From NCBI GenBank assembly GCA_963792675.1, contig CAWBWT010000002.1, forward strand, positions 2,232,001 through 2,296,000: 64,000 nucleotides of DNA, in the 5' to 3' direction. Source of the DNA: JBBROS01 sp963792675 (GTDB taxonomy: Bacteria; Pseudomonadota; Alphaproteobacteria; Acetobacterales; Acetobacteraceae). Made by a program: the position numbers and the translations under genes. Of this stretch, positions 16,453 through 24,955 are shown piece after piece. The notes under the pieces are model-generated. The model searched no databases and was not told the origin of the DNA. It was given only the letters and a program-made list of their open reading frames with translations. How positions within the stretch are numbered: the first letter of the stretch is position 1; each line of letters opens with the position of its first letter.

Positions 16453-17040
16453 TCAACCCGCTCGCCGCTCAGCTGTCGCCAGGTCCTCCGGCGAGTTCAC
16501 GTTAAAGAAGGGGTCGATCTGCGTGACGGGCCACTCGGCCACACCCCCGCGGAGACGCGCCGTGAAGGCGCCGACCTTACGCTCACCGGCCGACAGGAAC
16601 TCGCGCAGCTCGTCGCGGCAATCGACCGGCCAGAGCGCGATCACGGGATGCGTGCGGCCAGCCGAGGCGGCGACGGCCATTCGTCCGGTGCCGCGCGCCC
16701 CGTGCAGCCGGGCGACGAGGTCGCCGGGCAGGAAGGGGCAGTCGCCGGACACGCTGACCAGCCACGCCTGACCCTCCGCCGCAGCCCAGTCGAGCCCGGC
16801 CAGCACGCCGGCGAGCGGGCCGGGGTTGCCGGGCAGCGTGTCGGGCAGCACCGGCAGCTCGAAATCGGCGAAACGGGCCGGGTCGCCGTTGGCGTTGATC
16901 GCGATCCGGTCCACCTGCGGCCTCAGGCAGTCGACGGTGCGCGCCAGGATGCTGCGGCCGCCGACCAGCAGGCGCGACTTGTCGCCGCCGCCCATGCGCC
17001 GCGCGAGGCCGCCGGCCAAGATCACCGCCGCGGTCGTCAC
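16453..17040 (-). CDS. mobA: Molybdenum cofactor guanylyltransferase
   Basis: A 195-residue nucleotidyltransferase that attaches GMP to molybdopterin to make the guanine dinucleotide form of the cofactor. The nucleotide-binding loop is in AAVILAGGLARRMGGGDKSR, the mid motif is PLAGVLAGLDW and the metal-site region is VSVSGDCPFLPGDLVARL. The GTG at 17040 overlaps the stop of the MoeA-PBP gene by 4 bases (GTGA), so it ends a coupled three-gene unit of molybdenum cofactor genes. Confidence 0.92.
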   Translation of the reverse strand: MTTAAVILAGGLARRMGGGDKSRLLVGGRSILARTVDCLRPQVDRIAINANGDPARFADFELPVLPDTLPGNPGPLAGVLAGLDWAAAEGQAWLVSVSGDCPFLPGDLVARLHGARGTGRMAVAASAGRTHPVIALWPVDCRDELREFLSAGERKVGAFTARLRGGVAEWPVTQIDPFFNVNSPEDLATAERRAG

Positions 17041-18986
17041 GCGGGCTCGAAGCCCTTCTCGCGCAAGGCGTCGCGGGTGGCAGGTGCGCGCAGCAGCTCC
17101 AGGAAGCGCTGCACGGCCGGCCGAGCCAGGCGAGCCTCGGGGATGGCGAAGTCGTACTGCTCGGCCTGCAGCGGCAGGAAGCGCAGGCCGTAATCGCGCG
17201 CCACGGTGTCGATCGCGACGCCCCAATCAGCGCGGCCTTGCGCGACGGCTGCGGCCACCGCGTTGTGCGATTTCGGTGCATGCGCGAAGCCCGGCGGACG
17301 CCGCCCGCCGAGCAGGCGGTCGATCAGCACGCGCGTGCCGCTGCCGGCGTTGCGGTTGACCATCAGCACGCTCGGGTCGTCGGGCGCGGCCACCGCGGCG
17401 GCGGTGGTGCAAGCGGCGAAGCGCGCATCGTCGGCGCGCACCACCACGCCTTGCAGCCGGCCATAGCCGCGCGCCAGGGTGACGCCGGGCGGCAGCAGGG
17501 GAGCGTTGTACTCGCCGGTCACCGGGTCCATCAGGTGGATGCCGGCCAGGTCGCAGGCGCCGCGCGCGGCCGCCGCGAGCCCGCCCTGGCTGCCGACGGC
17601 AAGCGAGCGGACGACGAGGCCGTCCCGCTCCAGCAGGCCGACCAGCAGGTCGAGCCCGGCGCAGTGGCTGCCGATCACCACCAGGTCGGGCGTCGGCGCG
17701 TCGCCGATCCGCTGTACGGACACGCGCGTGCCGGCGGCAACGGTTTCGGTCATCGCAGGCACGGCGAAGAACCCGTCCGCCGCGGCGAAACTGGTCACGG
17801 CGCCCGAGCCCTTGGCGGTGGGGTAGGCCGCGAGGGTGCCGTCCGGATTCGGCACCAGGGCGCTGAGCACGTACTCAGTGCGCCCGCGCTCGCTGCCGAT
17901 GCGCATCGGCAGCGTCGCCTCGACGACCTGCTCGCGAGTGGGGGGCAGGCCCGCGAACACCCGGATGATAGGCGCAACAAATGTATGGAAGGTGAAGATC
18001 GCCGAGGTCGGGAAGCCCGGCAGGATCGCGACCGGCTTGCCGTCCTGCACGGCGAGGCATAGCGGCTTGCCGGGCTTCAGCGCCACGCCGTGCACCACGA
18101 TGCCGGGATTGTTCAGCCGGCCCGCGGCGCGCGAGGCGAGGTCGCCGGCGCCCTTGCTGGTGCCGCCCGAGAGCAGGACCATGTCGGCCGCCGCCAGCGC
18201 CCGTTCGAGCGCCGCCTCGAGTTGGGCCGGGTCGTCGGGGACGATGCCGAGCGGGAGCGGCTGCCCGCCTTGTTCCTCGACGGCGGCGGCCAGATGCGCG
18301 GCGTTGCTGTCGTAGACCTGGCCCGGGCGGATCGGCGCGCCGGGGGCGACGATCTCGTCGCCGGTGGACAGGATCGCGACCAGCGGGCGGCGCCACACCG
18401 GGACGGCGGCCACGCCGACCGCGGCCAGCATGGCGACCTCGCGCGAGGTCAGCACGCGGCCTCGGCGCAGCACGGTCTCGCCCAGCGCGATGTCCGACCC
18501 GGCGCCGGCCACCGCGTTGCCCGGGGCGACCGGGCGGTGCACCTCGATGTGCATCGGCTCGCCGGGCAACGCCTCGGTGTGCTCGACCATCACCACCGCG
18601 TCGGCGCCGCGCGGCATGATGCCGCCGGTCGCGATCACGCTGGCCCAACCGGGCTCGACCGCGGCGGCGGGCACGGTCCCGGGGGTGAGCAGGTCGGCGG
18701 TCAGGCGCAGGATGGCGGGGGCGGCTTCATGGGCGCCATCGGTGTCGGCGGCGCGCACCGCGAAGCCGTCGACGCTGGCGCGGTCGAAGCCGGGCACGTC
18801 CACGGCGGCGATCACGTCCTCGGCCAGCACGCGGGTGCGAGCGGCGGCAAGCGGCACGGTCTCGGCGCCCAACGGGGCCAAGGTGAGGTGGCGGCGAAAG
18901 CGCGCTTCGGCCTCCTCGCGGCTGACGACGTCGAGAAACTGGTCCTGCCGGGCGGCGGCGCGGATTGTGGCGGACAACTCGTTCAT
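17037..18986 (-). CDS. moeA: Molybdopterin molybdotransferase MoeA fused to a PBP-like domain
   Basis: A 649-residue fusion. Residues about 15-415 are MoeA: VPGFDRASVDGFAVRAADTD, PRGADAVVMVEHTE, AILSTGDEIVAPGAP with the STGDE motif, YDSNAAHL and LLSGGTSKGAGDLASR. From about 425, VVIGSHCAGLDLLVGLLERD begins a periplasmic-binding-like domain (PBP_like, PF12727) with VLMVNRNAGSGTRVLIDRLL and a cytoplasmic location. MoeA inserts molybdenum into adenylylated molybdopterin; the fused domain probably senses molybdate, tungstate or a ligand. ATGA overlap with the upstream MoeA-like gene and GTGA overlap with mobA show a tight operon. Confidence 0.93.
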   Translation of the reverse strand: MNELSATIRAAARQDQFLDVVSREEAEARFRRHLTLAPLGAETVPLAAARTRVLAEDVIAAVDVPGFDRASVDGFAVRAADTDGAHEAAPAILRLTADLLTPGTVPAAAVEPGWASVIATGGIMPRGADAVVMVEHTEALPGEPMHIEVHRPVAPGNAVAGAGSDIALGETVLRRGRVLTSREVAMLAAVGVAAVPVWRRPLVAILSTGDEIVAPGAPIRPGQVYDSNAAHLAAAVEEQGGQPLPLGIVPDDPAQLEAALERALAAADMVLLSGGTSKGAGDLASRAAGRLNNPGIVVHGVALKPGKPLCLAVQDGKPVAILPGFPTSAIFTFHTFVAPIIRVFAGLPPTREQVVEATLPMRIGSERGRTEYVLSALVPNPDGTLAAYPTAKGSGAVTSFAAADGFFAVPAMTETVAAGTRVSVQRIGDAPTPDLVVIGSHCAGLDLLVGLLERDGLVVRSLAVGSQGGLAAAARGACDLAGIHLMDPVTGEYNAPLLPPGVTLARGYGRLQGVVVRADDARFAACTTAAAVAAPDDPSVLMVNRNAGSGTRVLIDRLLGGRRPPGFAHAPKSHNAVAAAVAQGRADWGVAIDTVARDYGLRFLPLQAEQYDFAIPEARLARPAVQRFLELLRAPATRDALREKGFEPA

Positions 18987-19930
18987 ATCGGCCAGATGGG
19001 GACCGTGGCGCCCGCGGGGTAGCCCTCGCTGCCTTCAGGCACCAGCACGAGGCCGTTCGCGGCGGCCGCGGCGAGCAGTCCGATGCCCTCCGCCGGGCCG
19101 AGCGGCGTCGCTGCGGCGCCGACCCGGCGGACCCGGACCGCGTCCACCTGTCCGAGGACCGAGCTGATCTTGCGGGTGAGCACGGCCTCGATCGATTGCG
19201 GCGCCGGCCGGCCGGACAGGCGCCGCAGGATGGGCACCGCCAGCAGCAGGAACGTGGTCGCGGCGTCGGCCGGGTGCGGCGGCAGACGCAGGGCGGGCGT
19301 GCCGTCGGCCAGGCCGATGGCGGTGGTTTCGCCGGGTCGGATGGCGATCGCCTCGGCATGCCAGGTCGCGGCCGCGGCGGGGTCGAGCACGAGGTCGGGG
19401 TCGGCGCCGGCCGCGACCGCGCCCAAATCGGCCAGCAAGGCCAGCAGCATGGGCGTCCGGGCGCCGGCGACGCGCGGCCGCCGGATCACGGCGGGGTCGT
19501 CGCGCAGGCAGGCCAGGTGCAGTGGCGCGAGCAGGGTTCCGGCCGCGAGAACGCTGCCGGCGAGGGACGTCGTGGCCGGCCGGGGCGATGCCGAAGCCGC
19601 GCGCGATGGCGGCGAGCGCGGTGCCGGCGTCCGAAGCATGCAGCGGCAGAACGGCGTCGGCGCCTGTCGGGAGGTTGTCGCCCGGCCGCACCTGCGTCCC
19701 TCGGACGGGAAGCGGGGCGTAGTCGCTGGCGCCTTCCGTGTCTGCAGCGCGCACGGCCAGACCCTCGATCGCGGCCACCGGCGCGGCCGGTTGGGTGGCG
19801 AGCGCGACGTCCGCGGCGAGCACGCGTCCGGCGGCCTCGTGCAGCGGCACTGTCTCGGCGGCGAGCGGCGCGGTCCGGGCGGTGAGCCAGAGCTCGGCTT
19901 CGGCCAGCGAGATCAAGACCAGTGCGTCAC
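18983..19930 (-). CDS. Reduced MoeA-like molybdopterin-binding protein, frameshifted
   Basis: A MoeA paralogue of about 313 residues. The N-terminal part keeps LAAETVPLHEAAGRVLAADV, VAAIEGLAVRAADTEGASDY, VRPGDNLPTGADAVLPLH and the linker GFGIAPAGHDV. After a one-base break near 19565 it resumes with LAGSVLAAGTLLAPLHLACL. The STGDE and SGGxSxG segments of the MPT domain are missing, so catalysis is unlikely. The C-terminus (KISSVLGQVDAVRVRRVG) is MoeA-like. Its start is unclear: a TTG at 19916 is in frame, while a GTG at 19930 overlaps the GntR stop but needs one more base. Confidence 0.72.
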
Positions 19931-20628
19931 CCGGGCGGCACCGGCTCGGCGTGGGACGGCATCGACGCCATGATGATGTCGCGCTTGCCCTGCAAGTGGC
20001 GCGACAGCAGCGGCCCGAGACCGCGCCATCGCGGGCGACCAGCGCGTCGAGGATGGCGCCGTGCTCGTCCATGGCCTGCTGCCAACGATCGGGGCGGATG
20101 CGGTTGGACATGTAGCGGGCGCGGGTGATGCGCCCGGCCAGCGCGGTGTAGGTGCTCATCAGCACCGGGTTGGCGGCGGCGCGCAGGATCGCCTCGTGGA
20201 TGGCCTGGTTCAGCGCGAAATACTCCGGCAGCTCGGCGCGCAGGAAATGCGCGTACATGCGGTAGTGCAGGCCTTGGATCTCGGCCAGCGCATCGGGGGT
20301 GATGCGCTCGCACGCCAGGCGCCCGCCCTCGGCCTCCAGCGCCGCGATCACCTCGAACAGGTGCACCAGATGCTCGTCGCCGAGGGTCGCGATGCGGGCG
20401 CCGCGGTTCGGCAACAACTCCACCAGCCCTTCGGCCGCCAGCACTTTCAGGCATTCGCGCAGCGGGGTGCGGGAAACGTTGAACCGCTCGCACAACGCGC
20501 GCTCCGGCACGCGGGCGCCAGGTGCCAGGTCGCCATGGTCGATCAAGGTGCGCAGTGCCGTCGAGCAGCCCCTCATGCAAGGAGGCAGCAGCGGCCGGGC
20601 GCGGGAACGGGGTCACGGTCGCGGTCAT
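19927..20628 (-). CDS. GntR-family regulator with FCD domain, frameshifted
   Basis: About 234 residues when repaired. A winged helix is seen in ARVPERALCERFNVSRTPLR and ECLKVLAAEGLVELLPNRGA. The FCD effector domain follows (HLVHLFEVIAALEAEGGRLA, then YFALNQAIHEAILRAAANP) with helices carrying the usual Asp and His ligands. Extra or missing bases near 20556 and 20020 split the frame; the tail HLQGKRDIIMASM is in the frame ending at 19927. The gene is divergent from the aminotransferase-MFS-dehydrogenase operon and probably represses it in response to an organic acid. Confidence 0.8.
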   Translation of the reverse strand: MTATVTPFPRPAAAASLHEGLLDGTAHLDRPWRPGTWRPRAGARVVRAVQRFPHPAARMPESAGGRRAGGVVAEPRRPHRDPRRRASGAPVRGDRGAGGRGRAPGVRAHHPRCAGRDPRPALPHVRAFPARRAAGVFRAEPGHPRGDPARRRQPGADEHLHRAGRAHHPRPLHVQPHPPRSLAAGHGRARRHPRRAGRPRWRGLGPLLSRHLQGKRDIIMASMPSHAEPVPPG

Positions 20629-20652
20629 GCCGGCAGTATGACCTGGCCGTGA

Positions 20653-20716
20653 TTGCATGCAAAGCTTTACGCATTGCGCCTTCAACGGCGTCGTGCGACG
20701 TCCCGATTGAATGCAA
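20653..20716. promoter_or_regulatory. Paired GntR operator candidates
   Basis: TTGCATGCAA (perfect 10-base palindrome, 20653-20662) and TTGAATGCAA (one mismatch, 20707-20716) lie 54 bases apart in the 105-base gap between the GntR gene and the aminotransferase gene. The flanks also match: both are preceded by GAT or GA and followed by A. TTG-N4-CAA type sites are usual for FCD-subfamily GntR proteins, and a spacing near five helical turns would allow cooperative binding or looping. Confidence 0.6.
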
Positions 20717-20733
20717 AACCGCTGGGGCGCGTC

Positions 20734-21946
20734 ATGGGGCACAATTCCGGGTCGTACAAAAGCGGCCGGCACTTCCTGCAGATCCCGGGGCCGACCAACG
20801 TGCCGGACCGCGTGCTGCGCGCCATCGACATGCCGACGATGGACCATCGCGGCCCCGAATTCGGCGAGCTCGGCACGCCGCGTGCTGGCTGGCATGGGCC
20901 GGGTGTTCGGCACCGAGGGCACCGTCGTCATTTTCCCCGGCAGCGGCACCGGCGCCTGGGAGGCGGCGATCGTCAACACGCTGCAGCCGGGCGACACCGT
21001 GCTGATGTACGAGACCGGGCAGTTCGCGACCCTGTGGCGCGCCATGGCCGGGCGGCTGGGCATCAAGGTGGAGTTCGTGCCCGGCGACTGGCGGCACGGC
21101 GTCGACCCGGCCGACGTCGAAGCGCGGCTGCGCGCCGACACCGGCCGCGCGATCAAGGCGGTGATGGTGGTGCACAACGAGACCAGCACCGGCGTCACCA
21201 GCCGCATCCCCGAGATCCGCGACGCGATCGACGCGGCCGGCCACCCGGCGCTGTTCATGGTGGACACGATCAGCTCGCTCGCCTCGATGGAGTACAAGCA
21301 CGACGCATGGGGCGTGGACGTGACGGTGGCCGGGTCGCAGAAGGGGCTGATGCTGCCGCCGGGCCTCGGCTTCAACGCGGTCTCGGAGAAGGCGCTGGCG
21401 GCGGCCAAGTCGGGCGGGATGCCGCGCTCCTACTGGGACTGGCAGGAGATGATGGGGCCGAACAAGACCGGCTACTTCCCCTACACGCCGGCCACCAACC
21501 TGCTCTACGGCCTCGACGAGGCGCTTGAAGATGCTGCGACGAGGAGGGGCTGCCGCAGGTGTTCGCGCGCCACGACCGCTTCGCCGCCGCGACGCGGGCC
21601 GCCGTGCGCGGCTGGGGGCTCGAGGTGCTGGCGCTCGACCCGCGCGAATACAGCCGCGTGCTGACGACGGTGATCATGCCGGACGGGCACGACGCCGACG
21701 CGCTGCGGGCGGTGATCCTGGAGCACTTCGACATGTCGCTGGGGCAGGGCCTGGGCAAGCTGAAGGGCCGCGTGTTCCGCATCGGGCATCTCGGCGACTT
21801 CAACGACCTGATGCTGATGGGCACGCTGGCCGGCGTCGAGATGGGGCTGCATCTGGCCGGCGTGCCGCACCGGACGGGCGGCGTCGCGGCGGCGATGGAC
21901 GTGCTGGCCGGGCGCAAGCCGGCGAGCGGAACAGAAGGCCGCCTGA
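20734..21946 (+). CDS. Class V aminotransferase (serine/alanine-glyoxylate type), frameshifted
   Basis: About 400 residues when repaired. The PLP enzyme starts HFLQIPGPTNVPDRVLRAID, then TMDHRGPEFGELG; an extra base near 20875 shifts the frame to RRVLAGMGRVFGTEG and FPGSGTGAWEAAIVN. The PLP lysine is in AGSQKGLMLPPGLGFN. Another break near 21530-21545 precedes GLPQVFARHDRFAAATRAAV, and a third near the C-terminus gives the stop at 21944-21946. The family moves amino groups between serine or alanine and glyoxylate or hydroxypyruvate. It leads the operon controlled by the divergent GntR gene. Confidence 0.78.
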
Positions 21947-21973
21947 GCGGCCCACGACGGGGAGGACGACACA

Positions 21974-23254
21974 ATGCGAGCCAGACGCTGGAACGCCAGC
22001 AGCAACGTGCTGCTGCTGCTATGTGCGATGTATTTCATCACCTATGTGGACCGGGTGAACGTCAGCTCGGCGGCGGCGGCGTTCAAGTCGGAGCTCGGCT
22101 TCACCAACACCCAGCTCGGGCTGGTGTTCTCGGCCTTCGGCTACCCTTACCTCGTGTGCCAGGTGGTCGGCGGCTGGTTCGGCGACCGGTTCGGCGCGCG
22201 GCGGACGCTGATCGTCTGCGGCCTGACCTGGGCAGTCGCGACCATCCTGACCGGTCTCGTCGGCGGGCTCTACACCATGCTGGCGGCGCGCGTGCTGCTG
22301 GGGCTGGGCGAGGGCGCCACCTTCCCGACCGCGACGCGGGCGATGTCGAGCTGGCTGCCCGGCGGCAAGTCCGGCTGGGCGCAGGGGATCACCCATTCCG
22401 CGGCCCGGCTCGGCAACGCGATCACGCCGCCGGCCGTCGTCGCGCTGATCGCGCTGATCTCCTGGCGCGGCTCGTTCTTCGTGATGGGCGTCATCAGCCT
22501 GGTGTGGGTGGCGGCCTGGGCCTGGTACTACCGCGACGACCCGCGCACGCATCCGGGCATGACCGAGGCGGACCTCGCCGCGCTGCCGGCGTCGCGGGCC
22601 AAAACGGTCACGGCGCCGACGCCGTGGGGGCCGCTGCTGCGGCGCATGGCGCCGGTGACCTTCGTCTATTTCTGCTACGGCTGGACGCTGTGGACGTTCC
22701 TGTCCTGGGTGCCGCAGTTCATGCTGCACGCCTACAAGCTCGACCTCAAGAACAGCGCCCTGTTCTCCATGCTGGTGTTCGGCTGCGGCGTGGTCGGCGA
22801 TGCGCTGGGCGGCTTCGTGTCGGACTGGCTGTATCGGCGCACCGGCAGCCTGACCCGGGCACGGCGCGACCTCGTGGTGTTCGGCATGGTCGGCTCGTTC
22901 ATCTGCTCGGCGCCGGTGCTGTTCGTAACCGACCCGACCCTGGCAGCCTTGGCACTTGGCGGCGCCTTCTTCTTCGCCGAGCTGACGATCGGGCCGATGT
23001 GGGCGATCCCGATGGACATCGCGCCGCAGCACTCCGGCACCGCCAGCGGGCTGATGAACTCCGGCTCGGCGCTGGCGGCGATCGTCTCGCCGGTGGTGTT
23101 CGGCTGGATCATCGACGCCACCGGCAACTGGTCGCTGCCGTTCTACGGCACGATGGGGCTGTTGCTGGTCGGCATCGCGGCGGCGTTCACCATGCGGCCG
23201 GACCAGACCTTCGCGGCCAACGCGCCGGCGACGGGGAGGGCGGCCGTTGCCTGA
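21974..23254 (+). CDS. MFS transporter, anion:cation symporter (ACS) family
   Basis: A 426-residue inner-membrane transporter with 12 predicted helices. The first helix region reads LCAMYFITYVDRVNVSSAAA with the ACS YxDR signature, the loop 2-3 motif is GGWFGDRFGARRTL, and LLGLGEGATFPTATRAMSSW is typical of the hexuronate/glucarate/phthalate porters. It probably imports an organic or sugar acid with protons. GGGGAGGAC precedes the ATG. It lies between the aminotransferase and the hydroxyacid dehydrogenase in one operon; its stop overlaps the next start by 8 bases. Confidence 0.9.
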   Translation: MRARRWNASSNVLLLLCAMYFITYVDRVNVSSAAAAFKSELGFTNTQLGLVFSAFGYPYLVCQVVGGWFGDRFGARRTLIVCGLTWAVATILTGLVGGLYTMLAARVLLGLGEGATFPTATRAMSSWLPGGKSGWAQGITHSAARLGNAITPPAVVALIALISWRGSFFVMGVISLVWVAAWAWYYRDDPRTHPGMTEADLAALPASRAKTVTAPTPWGPLLRRMAPVTFVYFCYGWTLWTFLSWVPQFMLHAYKLDLKNSALFSMLVFGCGVVGDALGGFVSDWLYRRTGSLTRARRDLVVFGMVGSFICSAPVLFVTDPTLAALALGGAFFFAELTIGPMWAIPMDIAPQHSGTASGLMNSGSALAAIVSPVVFGWIIDATGNWSLPFYGTMGLLLVGIAAAFTMRPDQTFAANAPATGRAAVA

Positions 23255-24919
23255 CGGCACGCGTGGCTTGACGCCGGTCGGCGACGTCCGCCTGGCGGAG
23301 CGTCTGCGGCACGAGACCAACGCCGAGGTGCTGTTCGGCCGCGCCGATCGCGGCCGCTACAGCACGCGATGCCTCGATCTACCAGATGGAGCCGGTCGGC
23401 GTGATCGTGCCGCGCACGATCGAGGACGTGGCGGCGGCGATCGCCATCGCCCGCGAGCACGGCGTCCCGGTGCTGCCGCGCGGCGGCGGCACCAGCCAGT
23501 GCGGGCAGACGGTCAACCGGGCGCTGGTGATCGACTGCACCAAGTACCTGCGCCGGGTGCTGGAGGTGGACACGGCGGCGCGCCGGGCCTGGGTGGAGCC
23601 GGGGCTGGTGCTGAACCACCTGAACCAGGCGCTCGCAGGGGAAAAGCTGTTCTTCCCGGTCGATCCCAGCACCAACGCCCGCTGCACCATCGGCGGCATG
23701 GCGGGCAACAACTCCTGCGGCGCGAAGTCGATCCGCTACGGGCTGATGGCCGACAACGTGCGGGCGATCGACGCCATCCTCGCCGACGGCACCCGGCATA
23801 CGCTTCGGAGCGCTGCCGGACAATCTCGGCGCCGACGTCCCGGCCGGGATCGCCGCGCTGATCCAGCGGCTGCGGGCGCTCGGCGCGGCCGAGGCGGACG
23901 AGATCGCGGCGCGCTTCCCGCGGCAGCTGCGCCGGGTCGGCGGCTACAACATCGAGGTGCTGACGCCCTCTGCCCGGCGCGAGGGCCGCGAGAACCTGGC
24001 CCGGCTGCTGGTCGGCTCCGAAGGCACGCTCGCCTTCTCGGCCGCGCTCGAGCTCGAGCTGCAGCCGGTGCTGCCGCGCAAGGTGCTCGGCATCTGCCAG
24101 TTCCCGAGCTTCCGCGCCGCCATGGAGGCGTCCCAGCACCTGGTGGCGCTCGGGCCGGAGGCGGTCGAGCTGGTGGACCGCACCATGATCGACCTCGGCC
24201 GCGGCATCGACATCTACCGCCCGACCATCGACCGCATGGTGCTGGGCGAACCCGACAGCCTGCTGATCGTCGAGTTCCACGGCCACGAGGACGGCGCGCT
24301 GCTCGCGAAGCTGGCGCGGCTGGACGAGGCGATGGCCGATCTCGGCTATCCCGGCGCCGTCGTGCGCGCGACCGACCCGGCGTTCCAGGCGGCGATCGCC
24401 AAGGTGCGCGAGGCCGGGCTCAACATCATGATGTCGATGAAGGGCGACGGGAAGCCGGTCTCGTTCATCGAGGACTGCGCCGTCGAACTGGACGACCTCG
24501 CCGACTACACCGAGCGGCTGAACGACGTGTTTTCCAGGCACGGCACCAAGGGCACCTGGTATGCCCATGCCAGCGTCGGCTGCCTGCATGTGCGGCCCGT
24601 GCTGAACATGAAGGACCCGGCCGACGTGCGCACCATGCGCGCCGTCGCCGAAGAGTGCTTCGCCCTCGTGCGCGAGTACAAGGGCAGCCATAGCGGCGAG
24701 CACGGCGACGGCATCGTCCGCTCCGAGTTCCACGAGAGCATGTTCGGCCCGCGCATCGTGCGTGCCTTCGAGGCGGTGAAGGACGCGTTCGACCCCGGGG
24801 CGCTGCTGAACCCCAACCGCGTCGTGCGCCCGCCGCGCATGGATGACCGCGCGCTGTTCCGCTACGGGCCCGACTACGCGCCGGAGCCGGTGACGCCGGT
24901 GCTCGACTGGAGCGGCTAG
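23247..24919 (+). CDS. FAD-binding half of a large D-2-hydroxyacid dehydrogenase (YdiJ/GlcD-like), frameshifted
   Basis: The FAD_binding_4 and C-terminal FAD-oxidase domains of an enzyme oxidising glycolate, D-lactate or D-2-hydroxyglutarate-like acids. VPRTIEDVAAAIAIAREHGV, LPRGGGTSQCGQTVNRALVI and TIGGMAGNNSCGAKSIRYG are FAD-binding. Later NLARLLVGSEGTLAFSAALE, the His-rich YAHASVGCLHVRPVLNMKD and GSHSGEHGDGIVRSEF are catalytic or metal sites. It starts at TTG 23247 after GGGGAGGG. Extra bases near 23367 and 23800 shift the frame. The TAG at 24917-24919 is in the same frame as the downstream Fe-S part, so the two were probably one protein of about 965 residues. Confidence 0.8.
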
Positions 24920-24955
24920 CCCGGGCCGCAAGGCGGCCTGCTGCCGGCGGTCGAG

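Noticed and set aside
19035..20576. Single 513-residue GntR-MoeA fusion protein
   Set aside because: The join arises only because a frameshift in the GntR gene runs into the MoeA frame; the GntR tail is found in another frame ending at 19927.
24917..24919. TAG read as pyrrolysine or programmed readthrough
   Set aside because: Pyrrolysine machinery is not expected in this type of bacterium and the context has no known element; a substitution is simpler.
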